From: Pseudorhodobacter sp. PARRP1 | GTDB taxonomy: Bacteria; Pseudomonadota; Alphaproteobacteria; Rhodobacterales; Rhodobacteraceae | Direction: 5' to 3' | Length of the DNA: 64,000 nucleotides | NCBI GenBank assembly: GCA_002256245.1 | Contig: NKIU01000002.1 | Span: 372,001-436,000 of the forward strand | Part shown: in pieces, positions 1-8,564 of the stretch | Numbering within the stretch: position 1 is the first letter of the stretch | Layout: every line of letters begins with the position of its first letter | Made by a program: the position numbers and the translations under genes | Notes under the pieces: model-generated | The model's input: only the letters and a program-made list of their open reading frames with translations | Database searches by the model: none | Told to the model about the DNA's origin: nothing

Positions 1-243
1 CGCGTTCAGCAGGGCGTGGAAGGCGGCGGTGACATTTTCGGTGGCGGTGATCGACTGCGCCGGGGCGTTCAGGATCGCGCGCCAGCGGTCGATGAAGCCT
101 GCGCGTTTGCCCAAGGCATAGGCCCATTGGCTGTCATCGGGCTTGCCCCAGACGCTGGCAAATTCGGTCATCGCATGGGCGAGATCTTCGGTTTTGCCGG
201 GATACATGCCGATGGAATGGTAGAGGAAATACGTGTCAGACAT
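1..243 (-). CDS. Kynureninase-like PLP enzyme (class-V aminotransferase fold), N-terminal part, cut by window edge
   Basis: The leftward frame opens at the ATG at 241-243 and stays open to the window edge, giving the first 81 residues. It starts MSDTYFLYHSIGMYPGK and contains GKRAGFIDRWRAILNAP followed by TATENVTAAFHALL. This resembles the N-terminal part of kynureninase and related class-V aminotransferase-fold enzymes, where a cofactor-phosphate-binding loop precedes a helix. The PLP lysine lies beyond the edge, so activity cannot be judged. It is the last visible gene of the leftward arm of the aminobenzoyl-CoA cluster, only 5 bp after the hydroxyacyl-CoA dehydrogenase stop, so it is probably co-transcribed. 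A second, full kynureninase lies at 26980-28173. Its role here is inferred from context only. Confidence 0.6.
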   Translation of the reverse strand, partial: MSDTYFLYHSIGMYPGKTEDLAHAMTEFASVWGKPDDSQWAYALGKRAGFIDRWRAILNAPAQSITATENVTAAFHALLNA

Positions 244-248
244 GGGGT

Positions 249-1358
249 TCACCGGGTAAGATAGGGGGCAGGGGCGTAGCGGGGTTTCAAGGCCTCGGGG
301 GCTTGCTGGGCGAGGGCTTGCAGGGTTTTCAGCACGGCTTCGTGGCCATGCTGCGCAAGCGCCTCAAACGGGCCGCGCGGGAAATTCAGGCCGAGTTTCA
401 TTGCGGTATCAATGCCTTCGGGCGTGGTGCCGCCTTCGGCGAGCAGCCATGCGGCCTCGTTGATCAGGGTGGATTCGATGCGCAGGGCGATGTCTGGGTT
501 GGGGTTGGCGGCCGTCTCGGCGGGATAGATAAAGCCGCGCCCGGTCTTGCGGCCAAGATCGCCCGAGGCGACTTGCGCGGTCAGGATCGGGAAAACATGG
601 TAGCGCGGGTGTTTTTGCATCGCGGCATGCAGGCCTTGGGTGGCGGCAAGGTTGATGTCGGCGCCAATGAGGTCGATCAGCGCGAAGGGGCCAAGGCGGT
701 AGCCCGCAGCGAGCATTGCGGCGTCAATCTCGGCGGCCTTGTGGCCTTCCGAGAGCAGGGCGAGCGCCTCGCCGTAATAGGGGCGCGCGCAGCGGTTGAC
801 GATGAAACCGGGGCGGTCGGGGCATTGGATGGTGGTTTTGCCTGCGGTTTGGGTGATTTTTCCGGCGAGGGCGAGGGCGGCGGCCGAGGTGCCTGCGTGG
901 GGCGCGAGTTCGACCAGTTTCATCGCGGTGGGCGGGTTGAAGAAATGCAGCGCAAGGATGCGGTCGGGGTGCGTGGCCGTGGCTGCGATGGCGGCGACCG
1001 GGATGGAGGAGGTGTTGGTGGCGAGGATCGTTGTGGCGGGGATGATGGCTTCGAGGCTGGCGAACAGGGCTTGTTTGGCGTCAAGGCGCTCGACAATCGC
1101 TTCGATGATCAGGGCGCAGGGGGCGAAATCTGACAGGGATTCGGCGATGTGCAGGTTGTTGAGGGTGGCGTCGCGGGCCTCTGGCGTCAGTTTGCCAGCG
1201 GTGACGCGGGCGTTTAGCGCCTGCTCCATCCGGTCGCGGGCATTGGCGCGGGCCGGGGCATGGGCGTCGGTGGCGATGGTGGGAAATCCCGCTGCCGCAA
1301 AGACTTGCGCGATCCCAAGGCCCATGGTGCCAAGGCCGATGATGCCGATGGTTTGCAT
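249..1358 (-). CDS. 3-hydroxyacyl-CoA dehydrogenase, NAD-dependent
   Basis: This 369-residue protein should oxidise a 3-hydroxyacyl-CoA to the 3-oxoacyl-CoA in the beta-oxidation-like steps after ring reduction. The N-terminus IGIIGLGTMGLGIAQVFA is the Rossmann GxGxxG dinucleotide site. LALHFFNPPTAMKLVEL around residue 140 is the family signature with the catalytic His. GFIVNR begins the all-helical C-terminal dimerisation half. It is longer than the roughly 280-residue short form and carries a second C-terminal helical repeat (EGIDTAMKLGLNFPRGPFE), as in PaaH-type enzymes of aromatic CoA pathways. Its ATG overlaps the stop of the upstream hydratase by one base (TAATG), indicating translational coupling. 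Confidence 0.92.
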   Translation of the reverse strand: MQTIGIIGLGTMGLGIAQVFAAAGFPTIATDAHAPARANARDRMEQALNARVTAGKLTPEARDATLNNLHIAESLSDFAPCALIIEAIVERLDAKQALFASLEAIIPATTILATNTSSIPVAAIAATATHPDRILALHFFNPPTAMKLVELAPHAGTSAAALALAGKITQTAGKTTIQCPDRPGFIVNRCARPYYGEALALLSEGHKAAEIDAAMLAAGYRLGPFALIDLIGADINLAATQGLHAAMQKHPRYHVFPILTAQVASGDLGRKTGRGFIYPAETAANPNPDIALRIESTLINEAAWLLAEGGTTPEGIDTAMKLGLNFPRGPFEALAQHGHEAVLKTLQALAQQAPEALKPRYAPAPYLTR

Positions 1359-2116
1359 TATGCGCCCCTGAAATCGGGTTTGCGTTTGGCGCGGAAGGCG
1401 GCGATGCCTTCGGCCTTGTCGGTGGTGTCCATCAGGGATTCGAAGGCGGCGCGTTCAAGGGTGAAGGCGCGGTGAGCCTCGTCGCCCGTCACAAGTGCTG
1501 CTTTGGCGGCTTGCAGGGCGAGGGGCGCGCGGAGGGCGATTTTGCTGGTCAGCGTGATGGCGTCTGTCAGGGCAGTGCCTTGCGCGCGGTAGGCGGCGAT
1601 GCCCCAAGCGTGGGCAGTTGCGGCGTCGATGATCTCACCCGTCAGAATCATCCGGCTGGCGCGGGCGCGGCCTGCCAGGGCCAGCAGGCGTTGCGTGCCG
1701 CCGGCACCGGGGATCATGCCAAGGTTGGTTTCGGGCAGGCCGAGTTTGGCGGTATCCCCTAGCACCATCAGGTCGGCCATCAGGGCGAGTTCCAGCCCGC
1801 CACCCAAGGCAAAGCCATCCACCGCTGCGATCAGCGGTTTGGGAAAGGCGCGGATGCTGGCCCAATGGGCTTTGCGCGGGTCAGCGGCGGCTTCAAGCGT
1901 GGTTTTGTGCTCGATTTCGCTGATGTCGGCACCTGCGGCGAAATTGCCCTCGGCGCCGTGGATCAGCGCCGCGCGGATGCTGGGATCGGCGCTCGCATCG
2001 CCAAGCACCTGCGCCAAGGCGGCCAAGGTGGCAGTGTTCAGCGCGTTCTTGACCGCAGGGCGGTTCAGGGTGATTTGCAGCCAAGCGCCGTGGTGGGTGA
2101 GGATCAGGTTTTCCAT
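1358..2116 (-). CDS. Enoyl-CoA hydratase/isomerase family protein
   Basis: This 252-residue crotonase-fold enzyme is first in the leftward arm. Visible family features are LNRPAVKNALN near the N-terminus, the oxyanion-hole segment AEGNFAAGADISE around residue 60 and AAVDGFALGGGLELALMADL around residue 100. A Glu-containing loop (LGLPETNLGMIPGAGGTQRL) follows near residue 125. Both halves of the CoA-binding crotonase core are intact. It likely hydrates an alpha,beta-unsaturated or ring-cleavage acyl-CoA in the 2-aminobenzoyl-CoA route. The exact substrate cannot be read from sequence. The ATG at 2116 has no strong Shine-Dalgarno. The operator palindromes at 2143-2174 lie only 27 bp upstream, so it is probably under the same control as the divergent operon. 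Confidence 0.9.
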   Translation of the reverse strand: MENLILTHHGAWLQITLNRPAVKNALNTATLAALAQVLGDASADPSIRAALIHGAEGNFAAGADISEIEHKTTLEAAADPRKAHWASIRAFPKPLIAAVDGFALGGGLELALMADLMVLGDTAKLGLPETNLGMIPGAGGTQRLLALAGRARASRMILTGEIIDAATAHAWGIAAYRAQGTALTDAITLTSKIALRAPLALQAAKAALVTGDEAHRAFTLERAAFESLMDTTDKAEGIAAFRAKRKPDFRGA

Positions 2117-2142
2117 CGCTGCACTATGCGGCAGGGCGGGAA

Positions 2143-2174
2143 AATTTCAAGCGAGAAATTTCAAGCTTGAAATT
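2143..2174. promoter_or_regulatory. Tandem overlapping palindromic operators between divergent aminobenzoyl-CoA operons
   Basis: Positions 2157-2174 are a perfect 18-bp palindrome, AATTTCAAGCTTGAAATT. A second copy at 2143-2160 differs at two central bases and shares four bases with the first. A motif identical to the perfect copy occurs before kynureninase at 28239-28256. Size, symmetry and AT content fit a MarR-family dimer site, and the rightward operon encodes a MarR protein (5238-5666). The site sits in the 105-bp gap between the leftward hydratase start and the rightward monooxygenase start, so it can control both. That the MarR protein binds here is inference. Confidence 0.72.
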
Positions 2175-2221
2175 GTTTTGAGGCGGTGGCAGGCTGTCTT
2201 AAACGCATTGGAGGGATTGCC

Positions 2222-4504
2222 ATGAAGGTTCTGTGTTTGGGCGGTGGTCCGGCGGGCTTGTATTTTGCGATCTCGATGAAGCTGCGCGATGCGGGCCATG
2301 AGGTCGTGGTGCTGGAGCGTAACCGGGCCAACGATACCTTTGGCTGGGGCGTGGTGTTGTCGGATGACGCCTTGGGGCGGATGCAGAAGAACGATCCGGT
2401 CAGCACCGATGCCATCCGCAGCCAGTTCGCCTATTGGGACGATATCGCGGTGGTGCACAACGGCGTGCGCACGGTGTCGGGCGGGCATGGTTTTGCGGGC
2501 ATCGGGCGCAAGGCGCTGCTGATCTTGCTGCAAGCGCGGGCGCGCGAATTGGGCGTTGATCTGCGGTTTGAGACCGAGTTCAAATCGGCCGAAGAATACC
2601 GCCGCGAATATGATCTGGTGGTGGCGACTGATGGCCTGAACAGTCTTGTGCGGCGCGAATATGCCGATGTGTTCCAGCCCGATATTGACCTGCGCAAGTG
2701 CAAATTCGTCTGGCTGGGCACCCATGCCAAGTTCGACGATGCCTTCACCTTCATCTTCGAGAAGACCGAATACGGCTGGGTCTGGGCGCATGTCTATCAG
2801 TTTGACAAAGACACCGCGACCTTCATCGTCGAATGCAGCGCCGAGACGTGGGAGCTGTGGGGTTTTGAGGCGATGAGCAAAGAGGAGACGGTGGAAACCT
2901 GCCGCAAGATCTTTGAGCGTCACCTTGGCGGCCATGATCTGATGTCGAACGCGGCGCATTTGCGCGGCTCGGCGGTGTGGATGCAGTTCCCGCGGGTGAT
3001 TTGTGCGCAGTGGTATCACGAGAATGTCGTGCTGATGGGCGATGCCACGGCGACCAGCCATTTCTCGATCGGCTCGGGCACGCGGCTGGCGTTTGATAGC
3101 GCGATTGCTTTGGCCGAGTATCTGCATTCGGAACCGACCATGCAGGCGGCGTTTGAACGCTATCAGGCAGAGCGCCGCGTGGAAGTGTTGCGGTTGCAAT
3201 CTGCGGCGCGCAACTCGCTGGAGTGGTTTGAGGAGGTTGAGCGCTATCTGGATATGCCCGCGCCGCAGTTTGCCTATTCGCTGCTGACCCGCAGCCAACG
3301 GATTTCTCACGAGAATTTGCGGATGCGCGATCCGGCTTGGCTGCGGTCTGCCGAGGATTGGTTCGCGGCGCAATATGGCGGGCAACCGGGGCGCGCGCCG
3401 ATGTTCACGCCGTTCCAGTTGCGCGGCATGACGCTGGAAAACCGCATCGTGGTGTCACCGATGGCGCAGTATCGCGCGGTGGAAGGCACGCCGACCGATT
3501 GGCATTTCGTGCACTACGCCGAACGCGCCAAGGGCGGCGCGGGGCTGGTTTACACGGAAATGACTTGCGTGACCGCCAATGCGCGGATCACCCCCGGCTG
3601 TCCGGGGCTCTATGCGGAAAAGCACATGCTGGGCTGGAAGCGGATCGTTGATTTCATCCACGCCGAGACGCAGGCCAAGGTTTGCTGCCAGATCGGCCAT
3701 GCGGGGCGGAAGGGCTCCACTCAGGTCGGCTGGGCGGATGCCGATGCGCCTTTGGTTTCGGGCAACTGGCCGCTGCTTTCGGCTTCGGCGATCCCGTGGG
3801 CTGCGGGCAATCAGGTGCCAAAGGCGATGGACCGCGATGATATGGACACTGTGCTGCGCCAGTTCATCAAAGCCACCGAAATGGCCGAGGCGGCGGGCTT
3901 CGATATGATCGAATTGCACGCAGCGCATGGCTATCTGATCTCGTCCTTCATCTCGCCGCTGTCGAATCTGCGGGACGATGAATACGGCGGGTCTTTGGAA
4001 AACCGGATGCGCTATCCGCTGGAAGTGTTCCGCGAGATGCGGCGCTATTGGCCGGGGCACAAGCCGATGGCGGTGCGGATTTCTGCCAATGATTGGGCGG
4101 AAGGTGGGGTTACTCCGGCTGAGGCTGTGGTGATCGCCCAGATGTTCGCTGCGGAAGGCGCGGATATTATTGACGTATCGGCGGGTCAGACCAGCACGGA
4201 TGCGAAACCTGTTTATGGGCGGATGTTCCAGACGCCGTTCAGCGACCGGATCAAGAATGAGGCCGGACTTGCTACGATGGCGGTGGGCAATATCACCGAG
4301 GCCGATCAGGTGAATCAGATCTTACTGGCGGGTCGCGCCGATCTGGTGTGTCTGGCGCGGGCGCATCTGTCTGATCCTTACTGGACTTTGCATCAGTCGG
4401 TGGCTTTGGGGGATGCAGAAACTGCATGGCCGAAGCCATATCTTGCGGGGCGTGATCAGGCGCGGCGCTTGGCGCAAAAGCAGGAAGGCGTGATCCGGGT
4501 ATGA
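2222..4504 (+). CDS. abmA: 2-aminobenzoyl-CoA monooxygenase/reductase (FAD monooxygenase fused to old-yellow-enzyme reductase)
   Basis: This 760-residue fusion hydroxylates and then reduces the aromatic ring of 2-aminobenzoyl-CoA, as established for the Azoarcus evansii enzyme. Residues about 1-380 are a class-A flavin monooxygenase: MKVLCLGGGPAGLYFAI is the FAD Rossmann motif and LMGDATATSHFSIGSGT the second FAD motif. Residues about 394-760 are an old-yellow-enzyme/NADH:flavin oxidoreductase barrel: FTPFQLRGMTLENRIVVSPM, then IELHAAHGYLISSFISPL with the substrate His pair and EYGGSLENRMRYPLE. The ATG at 2222 was chosen because GGAGGG lies at 2210-2215. An in-frame GTG at 2186 lacks this spacing. 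Some databases name the family salicylyl-CoA 5-hydroxylase/oxidoreductase. The aminobenzoate-CoA ligase nearby favours the aminobenzoyl-CoA reading. Confidence 0.93.
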   Translation: MKVLCLGGGPAGLYFAISMKLRDAGHEVVVLERNRANDTFGWGVVLSDDALGRMQKNDPVSTDAIRSQFAYWDDIAVVHNGVRTVSGGHGFAGIGRKALLILLQARARELGVDLRFETEFKSAEEYRREYDLVVATDGLNSLVRREYADVFQPDIDLRKCKFVWLGTHAKFDDAFTFIFEKTEYGWVWAHVYQFDKDTATFIVECSAETWELWGFEAMSKEETVETCRKIFERHLGGHDLMSNAAHLRGSAVWMQFPRVICAQWYHENVVLMGDATATSHFSIGSGTRLAFDSAIALAEYLHSEPTMQAAFERYQAERRVEVLRLQSAARNSLEWFEEVERYLDMPAPQFAYSLLTRSQRISHENLRMRDPAWLRSAEDWFAAQYGGQPGRAPMFTPFQLRGMTLENRIVVSPMAQYRAVEGTPTDWHFVHYAERAKGGAGLVYTEMTCVTANARITPGCPGLYAEKHMLGWKRIVDFIHAETQAKVCCQIGHAGRKGSTQVGWADADAPLVSGNWPLLSASAIPWAAGNQVPKAMDRDDMDTVLRQFIKATEMAEAAGFDMIELHAAHGYLISSFISPLSNLRDDEYGGSLENRMRYPLEVFREMRRYWPGHKPMAVRISANDWAEGGVTPAEAVVIAQMFAAEGADIIDVSAGQTSTDAKPVYGRMFQTPFSDRIKNEAGLATMAVGNITEADQVNQILLAGRADLVCLARAHLSDPYWTLHQSVALGDAETAWPKPYLAGRDQARRLAQKQEGVIRV

Positions 4505-5241
4505 CTCTGGCTGGCAAACGCGTTCTGATCACCGGCGGCGGCTCGGGTGCGGGGGAGAACCTTGCCCTCGGCTTTGCGCAGGCGGGGGCCGAGGTGGTGA
4601 TCGCCGGACGTCGTCTGGCGGCGTTGCAGGGGGTGGTGGATCGCGCGCCGGGGATACGCGCGGTGCAGGCGGATGTGACGGATGAGGCCTCGGTTCGGGC
4701 GATGTTTGCCGACGCCGGGCCGTGTGATGTGGTGATCGCCAACGCGGGGGCGGCGGATTCGACGGTGATGGCGAAGACCAGCCTTGCGCAATGGAACGCG
4801 ATGATCGCGGTCAATCTGACGGGGGTGTTTTTGACCCTGCGCGACGGGTTGAACCAGATGCCGGGCTGGGGGCGGTTGATCTCGGTCGCGTCCACGGCGG
4901 GGTTGAAGGGCTATGCCAAGGTAGCACCCTATGCGGCGGCCAAACATGGCGTGATCGGGCTAACCCGTTCTTTGGCCTTGGAAATCGCCAAGCGCCCGGT
5001 GACGGTGAATGCGATTTGCCCAGGGTTTTTGGACACGCCGATGACGGACCATTCGGTTGAGGTGATTGCCGAGAAGACCGGGAAATCGCTGACCGAGGCG
5101 CGGGCGGTTTTGGCGGCGATGAACCCGCAGGGGCGGCTGATCGCGCCATCAGAAGTCACCGCGATGGCGCTGTTTTTGTGCGGGCCGGGGTCGGAAGGCG
5201 TCAACGGGCAGGCATTGGTGATTGCGGGGGGCGAATTGTGA
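4501..5241 (+). CDS. Short-chain dehydrogenase/reductase (SDR) family oxidoreductase
   Basis: This 246-residue classical SDR has the cofactor motif LITGGGSGAGENLALGFA at the N-terminus, NAGAA after beta-4, a catalytic serine region (LISVASTAGLKGYAKVAPY), then YAAAKHG as the YxxxK catalytic pair. Both catalytic positions are present, so it should be an active NAD(P)H-dependent alcohol/ketone oxidoreductase. Its start overlaps the monooxygenase/reductase stop by 4 bp (ATGA), and its stop overlaps the MarR start. It probably acts on the alicyclic oxo or hydroxy CoA intermediate made by the fused enzyme, but the substrate is inferred from position only. Confidence 0.88.
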   Translation: MTLAGKRVLITGGGSGAGENLALGFAQAGAEVVIAGRRLAALQGVVDRAPGIRAVQADVTDEASVRAMFADAGPCDVVIANAGAADSTVMAKTSLAQWNAMIAVNLTGVFLTLRDGLNQMPGWGRLISVASTAGLKGYAKVAPYAAAKHGVIGLTRSLALEIAKRPVTVNAICPGFLDTPMTDHSVEVIAEKTGKSLTEARAVLAAMNPQGRLIAPSEVTAMALFLCGPGSEGVNGQALVIAGGEL

Positions 5242-5666
5242 GCGAGCTTTCCAAGCGGCGGCTGAAGATGTGGATCAGGATGCTGGGGGTGACGCGATCC
5301 TCGGAAAGCCATCTGCGCGAGTTTTTGCGGGTGAAGCACGACACCACCTTGCCGCGTTTTGACGTGCTGGCGGCGCTGTATCGCAGGCGGGATGGCGTGA
5401 CGATGTCTGAGTTGAGCCGGATGCTGCTGGTGTCAAACGGTAATGCGACGGCGGTGGTGGACCGGCTGGAGAAAGACGGTCTGGTGCGGCGCACGCAATC
5501 TGAACAAGACCGCCGCACGGTGTTTGTGGCGCTGACCACTGAAGGTCTGGCGCAGTTTGAGGGGCTGGCGGCGGATCACGAACGCGCGGTGGACCGGCTG
5601 TTTGGCGGGCTGTCCGAGGCTGATCTGGACGCGCTGACCGAGATTTTGAAAAGGATGGGCAAATGA
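5238..5666 (+). CDS. MarR-family transcriptional regulator of the aminobenzoyl-CoA cluster
   Basis: This 142-residue winged-helix regulator contains [20 protein letters not shown] followed by [20 protein letters not shown] (helix-turn-helix and recognition helix) and the wing [14 protein letters not shown]. This is the standard MarR layout, with dimerisation helices at both ends. The GTG at 5238 was chosen because it gives a normal family N-terminus and overlaps the SDR stop by 4 bp. An upstream in-frame start at 5178 would lie deep in the SDR gene. Regulators of this kind usually repress aromatic-CoA operons and release DNA on binding an acyl-CoA or aromatic ligand. Likely targets are the palindromes at 2143-2174 and 28239-28256 (inference). 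Confidence 0.9.
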   Translation: MSELSKRRLKMWIRMLGVTRSSESHLREFLRVKHDTTLPRFDVLAALYRRRDGVTMSELSRMLLVSNGNATAVVDRLEKDGLVRRTQSEQDRRTVFVALTTEGLAQFEGLAADHERAVDRLFGGLSEADLDALTEILKRMGK

Positions 5667-6472
5667 AACTGGCAGATCGCAAGCCCGTGCATTTTCTGTG
5701 GGACGTTTCCGACCGGGTGGCGGTGTTGCGGCTGAACCGGCCGGATCGCAAGAACCCTTTGACGTTTGAGAGCTACGCCGAAATGCGCGATCTGTTCCGT
5801 GATCTGGCCTATGCGACGGATGTCGATGTGGTGGTGCTGGCGTCGAACGGTGGCAATTTCTGCTCGGGCGGCGATGTGCATGACATCATCGGGCCGCTGA
5901 TTGGGAAGCCGATGAAAGACTTGCTGGCGTTCACCCGGATGACCGGCGATCTGGTTAAGGCGATGATTTCCTGTGGAAAACCGGTGATCGCGGCAGTGGA
6001 TGGCGTGGCCGTTGGGGCGGGGGCGATCTTGGCGATGGCGGCTGATTTGCGGCTGGCGACGCCAGAGGCGAAATGCGCGTTCCTGTTCACGCGGGTGGGC
6101 CTTGCGGGCTGCGACATGGGGGCCTGTGCGATGCTGCCGCGCATCATCGGGCAGGGGCGGGCGGCGGAATTGCTTTACACCGGTCGGGTGATGACGGCTG
6201 CCGAGGGCGAGCGTTGGGGCTTTTGGAACGCTTTGCATGACAGTGCCGATCTGGAAGCCGAGGCGATGGTTCTGGCGCGCCGCTTGGCTGCGGGACCGAC
6301 TTTTGCGCATGGCGTGACCAAGACTCAGTTGTTGCAGGAATGGGACATGGGGCTGCTGGCCGCGATTGAGGCGGAAGCGCAGGCGCAGGCGATCTGCATG
6401 CAGACGCAGGATTTTGAGCGGGCGTATCGGGCGTTTGTGGCGAAGGAAAAGCCCGTGTTTGCCGGGGATTGA
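5663..6472 (+). CDS. Enoyl-CoA hydratase family protein
   Basis: This 269-residue crotonase-superfamily protein starts at an ATG overlapping the MarR stop by 4 bp. [20 protein letters not shown] marks the first strand-helix unit. [17 protein letters not shown] is the oxyanion-hole loop with the CoA-binding G-G-D pattern, and [20 protein letters not shown] is the second oxyanion segment. The helix ending [13 protein letters not shown] is typical of the fold. It differs clearly from the hydratase at 1358-2116, so the two probably serve successive steps. It resembles the hydratase usually co-located with aminobenzoyl-CoA monooxygenase/reductase. Whether it hydrates, isomerises or opens a ring cannot be settled from sequence. 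Confidence 0.88.
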   Translation: MKLADRKPVHFLWDVSDRVAVLRLNRPDRKNPLTFESYAEMRDLFRDLAYATDVDVVVLASNGGNFCSGGDVHDIIGPLIGKPMKDLLAFTRMTGDLVKAMISCGKPVIAAVDGVAVGAGAILAMAADLRLATPEAKCAFLFTRVGLAGCDMGACAMLPRIIGQGRAAELLYTGRVMTAAEGERWGFWNALHDSADLEAEAMVLARRLAAGPTFAHGVTKTQLLQEWDMGLLAAIEAEAQAQAICMQTQDFERAYRAFVAKEKPVFAGD

Positions 6473-6483
6473 GGCTTGGCAAG

Positions 6484-6530
6484 CCGCCGGGGCGCTGCCC
6501 CGGACCCCGGGATATTTAGGAACGGATGAA
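6484..6530. repeat. GC-rich hairpin plus GGGATATTTA/GATGAA repeat, copy 1
   Basis: A short inverted repeat (GCCGGGGCGCTGCCCCGG) is followed by GGGATATTTAGGAACGGATGAA, which ends just before the acyl-CoA dehydrogenase ATG at 6533. Near-identical blocks occur at 44905-44953 and, inverted, at 51284-51335. The distal part GGAACGGATGAA may supply the ribosome-binding site of the downstream gene. Confidence 0.7.
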
Positions 6531-6532
6531 AC

Positions 6533-7669
6533 ATGGCGGATGAGAGTTTTCTAGGCTGGCCGTTTTTTGAGGACCGTCACCGGGCTTTGGCGGCGGCTTT
6601 GGAGGATTGGGCCGGGGCAAATCTGCCGGTGGATCATGGCGATGTTGATGCGGCTTGCCGGGGGCTGGTGGCGCGCCTTGGTGCGGGCGGGTGGTTGCAA
6701 CATTCGGGTGCTGCGCAGGGCGAAAGGCTGGATGTGCGCAGCTTGTGTCTGATCCGCGAGACTTTGGCGCGCCATGACGGGCTGGCCGATTTTTCCTTTG
6801 CGATGCAGGGGCTTGGCATGGGGGCGGTGTCGCTGTTCGGCAGTGACGTGCAGCGCGAATGGCTGGCGCGGACGCGGGCGGGCGAGGCGATTTCGGGCTT
6901 TGCGCTGACGGAACCGGCCTCGGGGTCGGATGTGGCGGCGACGGCGACTTCGGCTGTGCGGGGCCAAGGTGGTTGGGTGCTGAACGGCGAGAAGACCTAT
7001 ATCTCGAACGGCGGGATTGCCGATGTTTATGTGATCATCGCGCGCACTGGCGAGGCGCCGGGGGCCAAGGGCTTGTCGGCGTTTTTGCTGCCTGCCGATA
7101 CGCCCGGCCTGCGGGTGGTGGAGCGGATTGAGGTGATTGCGCCGCATCCCTTGGCGCATCTGGCGTTGCAGGATGTGATTTTGCCCGAAGGCGCGCTGAT
7201 CGGGAAGGCCGGGGACGGCTTTAAGATCGCGATGTCGGTGCTGGATGTGTTCCGCTCGACCGTGGGGGCTGCGGCTTTGGGCTTTGCGCGCAGGGCGCTG
7301 GATGAGGCCTTGGCGCGGGTGAAAGCGCGGCGGATACAAGGGGCGGCGCTGGCGGAATTGCAGATGGTGCAGGGGCATATCGCCGATATGGCGTTGCAGA
7401 TTGATGCGAGCGCCCTGCTGATTTACCGCGCCGCTTGGGTCAAGGATCAGGGGGCTGCACGGGTCAGCCGTGAGGCCGCGATGGCCAAGCTTTATGCCAC
7501 CGAGGCTGCGCAAAAGGTGATCGATATGGCGGTGCAACTGCATGGCGGTGACGGCGTGCGGCATGGCGTGGTGGTTGAGGCGCTTTACCGCGAAATCAGG
7601 GCCTTACGCATCTATGAAGGCGCATCTGATGTGCAGCGGGTGGTGATTGCGCGCAGCATTCTGGGGTAG
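6533..7669 (+). CDS. Acyl-CoA dehydrogenase family protein
   Basis: This 378-residue FAD flavoenzyme has the family layout: N-terminal helices, then [20 protein letters not shown] (around residue 120, FAD/substrate loop), [20 protein letters not shown], and the C-terminal four-helix domain with [16 protein letters not shown] and the end motif [22 protein letters not shown]. The C-terminal pattern is that of active FAD-binding acyl-CoA dehydrogenases. It probably dehydrogenates an alicyclic or dicarboxylyl-CoA intermediate in the same route. It lies 60 bp after the hydratase, with a repeat filling the gap, and continues the same operon direction. Confidence 0.92.
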   Translation: MADESFLGWPFFEDRHRALAAALEDWAGANLPVDHGDVDAACRGLVARLGAGGWLQHSGAAQGERLDVRSLCLIRETLARHDGLADFSFAMQGLGMGAVSLFGSDVQREWLARTRAGEAISGFALTEPASGSDVAATATSAVRGQGGWVLNGEKTYISNGGIADVYVIIARTGEAPGAKGLSAFLLPADTPGLRVVERIEVIAPHPLAHLALQDVILPEGALIGKAGDGFKIAMSVLDVFRSTVGAAALGFARRALDEALARVKARRIQGAALAELQMVQGHIADMALQIDASALLIYRAAWVKDQGAARVSREAAMAKLYATEAAQKVIDMAVQLHGGDGVRHGVVVEALYREIRALRIYEGASDVQRVVIARSILG

Positions 7670-7704
7670 TTTGATGACTTTGGGTTCATTCAGGGAGGAC
7701 TAAA

Positions 7705-8154
7705 ATGGCAGATCTTGACGGCGGTATCACCGCAAATGGCGCGGCCTATCATGGCCGGATGCTGAACATTCTGGGCCAGCGCTATTTCCCCAAAGCCTCG
7801 TGCGACAGCAGTTACAGCTTTGAGACCAACAGCGAAGCCGGGCAGTTCGTGCCGGTGCACGTCCATCACACGCAGGACGAGTTCATTCTGGTGCAGGAAG
7901 GCCAGTTGGAGCTGAAACTTGACGGCAAATGGCAGACCGCCCGCGCCGGTGATCTGGTGCGGATGCCGCGCGGGGTGCCGCATGGCTACTTCAACAAATC
8001 CGACAAGCCGTGCCGCGCGTTGTTCTGGGTCTCGCCTGCCGGCAAGCTGGAGGCTTTGTTCGAGAAGCTGCACAACATGACCGATATTCCCGAAGTGGTG
8101 GCGACCTCGGCGGCGCATGATGTGGATTTTCTGCCGCCTGAGGCCAATGACTGA
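7705..8154 (+). CDS. Cupin-domain protein of the aminobenzoyl-CoA operon
   Basis: This 149-residue single-domain cupin starts at an ATG preceded by GGAGGA. Cupin motif 1 is visible as PVHVHHTQDEFILVQEGQLEL (metal-ligand His/His/Glu pattern) and motif 2 as RMPRGVPHGYFNKSD with the last His. Metal binding is therefore plausible. Cupins of this kind can be small dioxygenases, isomerases or ligand sensors, and the sequence does not say which. It overlaps the thioesterase start by one base. A 3-hydroxyanthranilate dioxygenase is unlikely because only the general cupin motifs match. Confidence 0.82.
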   Translation: MADLDGGITANGAAYHGRMLNILGQRYFPKASCDSSYSFETNSEAGQFVPVHVHHTQDEFILVQEGQLELKLDGKWQTARAGDLVRMPRGVPHGYFNKSDKPCRALFWVSPAGKLEALFEKLHNMTDIPEVVATSAAHDVDFLPPEAND

Positions 8155-8564
8155 TGAGCTACCAGCGCCTTACCCAGATCGAGTTCAACCACTGCGACCC
8201 GGCGGGGATCGTGTTTTATCCGCGCTATTTCGAGATGACAAACTCGGTCGTTGAGAACTTTTTCAACGATGTGGTGGGGCGCAGTTTTGCCTCGATGCAC
8301 CGCGATGCCAACAACGGCGTGCCGACGGTTTCGCTGACTGCGGAATTCGTCGCGCCTTCGCGGCTGGGCGATAAGGTGCTGTTTTCGCTGAAGATCGAAA
8401 AGCTGGGGCGATCGTCGGTCAGCATCCGCATTGAGGGCCATATGGGGGCAGAGTTGCGGCTGCGCGTGGCGCTGGTGCTCGTGTGGATTGAGGGCATGAA
8501 ATCGGCCGCCTGGCCGGATGCGATGCGGGCGCGCCTGCAGGCTTATATGGAGGACGCGGCATGA
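8154..8564 (+). CDS. Acyl-CoA thioesterase, 4-hydroxybenzoyl-CoA thioesterase-like hotdog fold
   Basis: This 136-residue hotdog-fold protein carries QIEFNHCDPAGIVFYPRYFE near the N-terminus. The Asp-Pro-Ala-Gly block with tyrosine is the active-site signature of 4-hydroxybenzoyl-CoA-type thioesterases, with the Asp as the catalytic acid/nucleophile. The length is typical. It starts within the cupin stop and ends 4 bp into the next gene. In aromatic-CoA clusters such enzymes are thought to release CoA from dead-end thioesters, protecting the CoA pool. That role here is inferred from context. Confidence 0.88.
   Translation: MSYQRLTQIEFNHCDPAGIVFYPRYFEMTNSVVENFFNDVVGRSFASMHRDANNGVPTVSLTAEFVAPSRLGDKVLFSLKIEKLGRSSVSIRIEGHMGAELRLRVALVLVWIEGMKSAAWPDAMRARLQAYMEDAA

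Noticed and set aside
2186-2221. Longer GTG start for the monooxygenase/reductase
   Set aside because: GGAGGG at 2210-2215 clearly serves the ATG at 2222, and the FAD motif normally starts there.
5178-5237. Longer start for the MarR gene
   Set aside because: It lies inside the SDR coding region and would give a 20-residue non-family extension.
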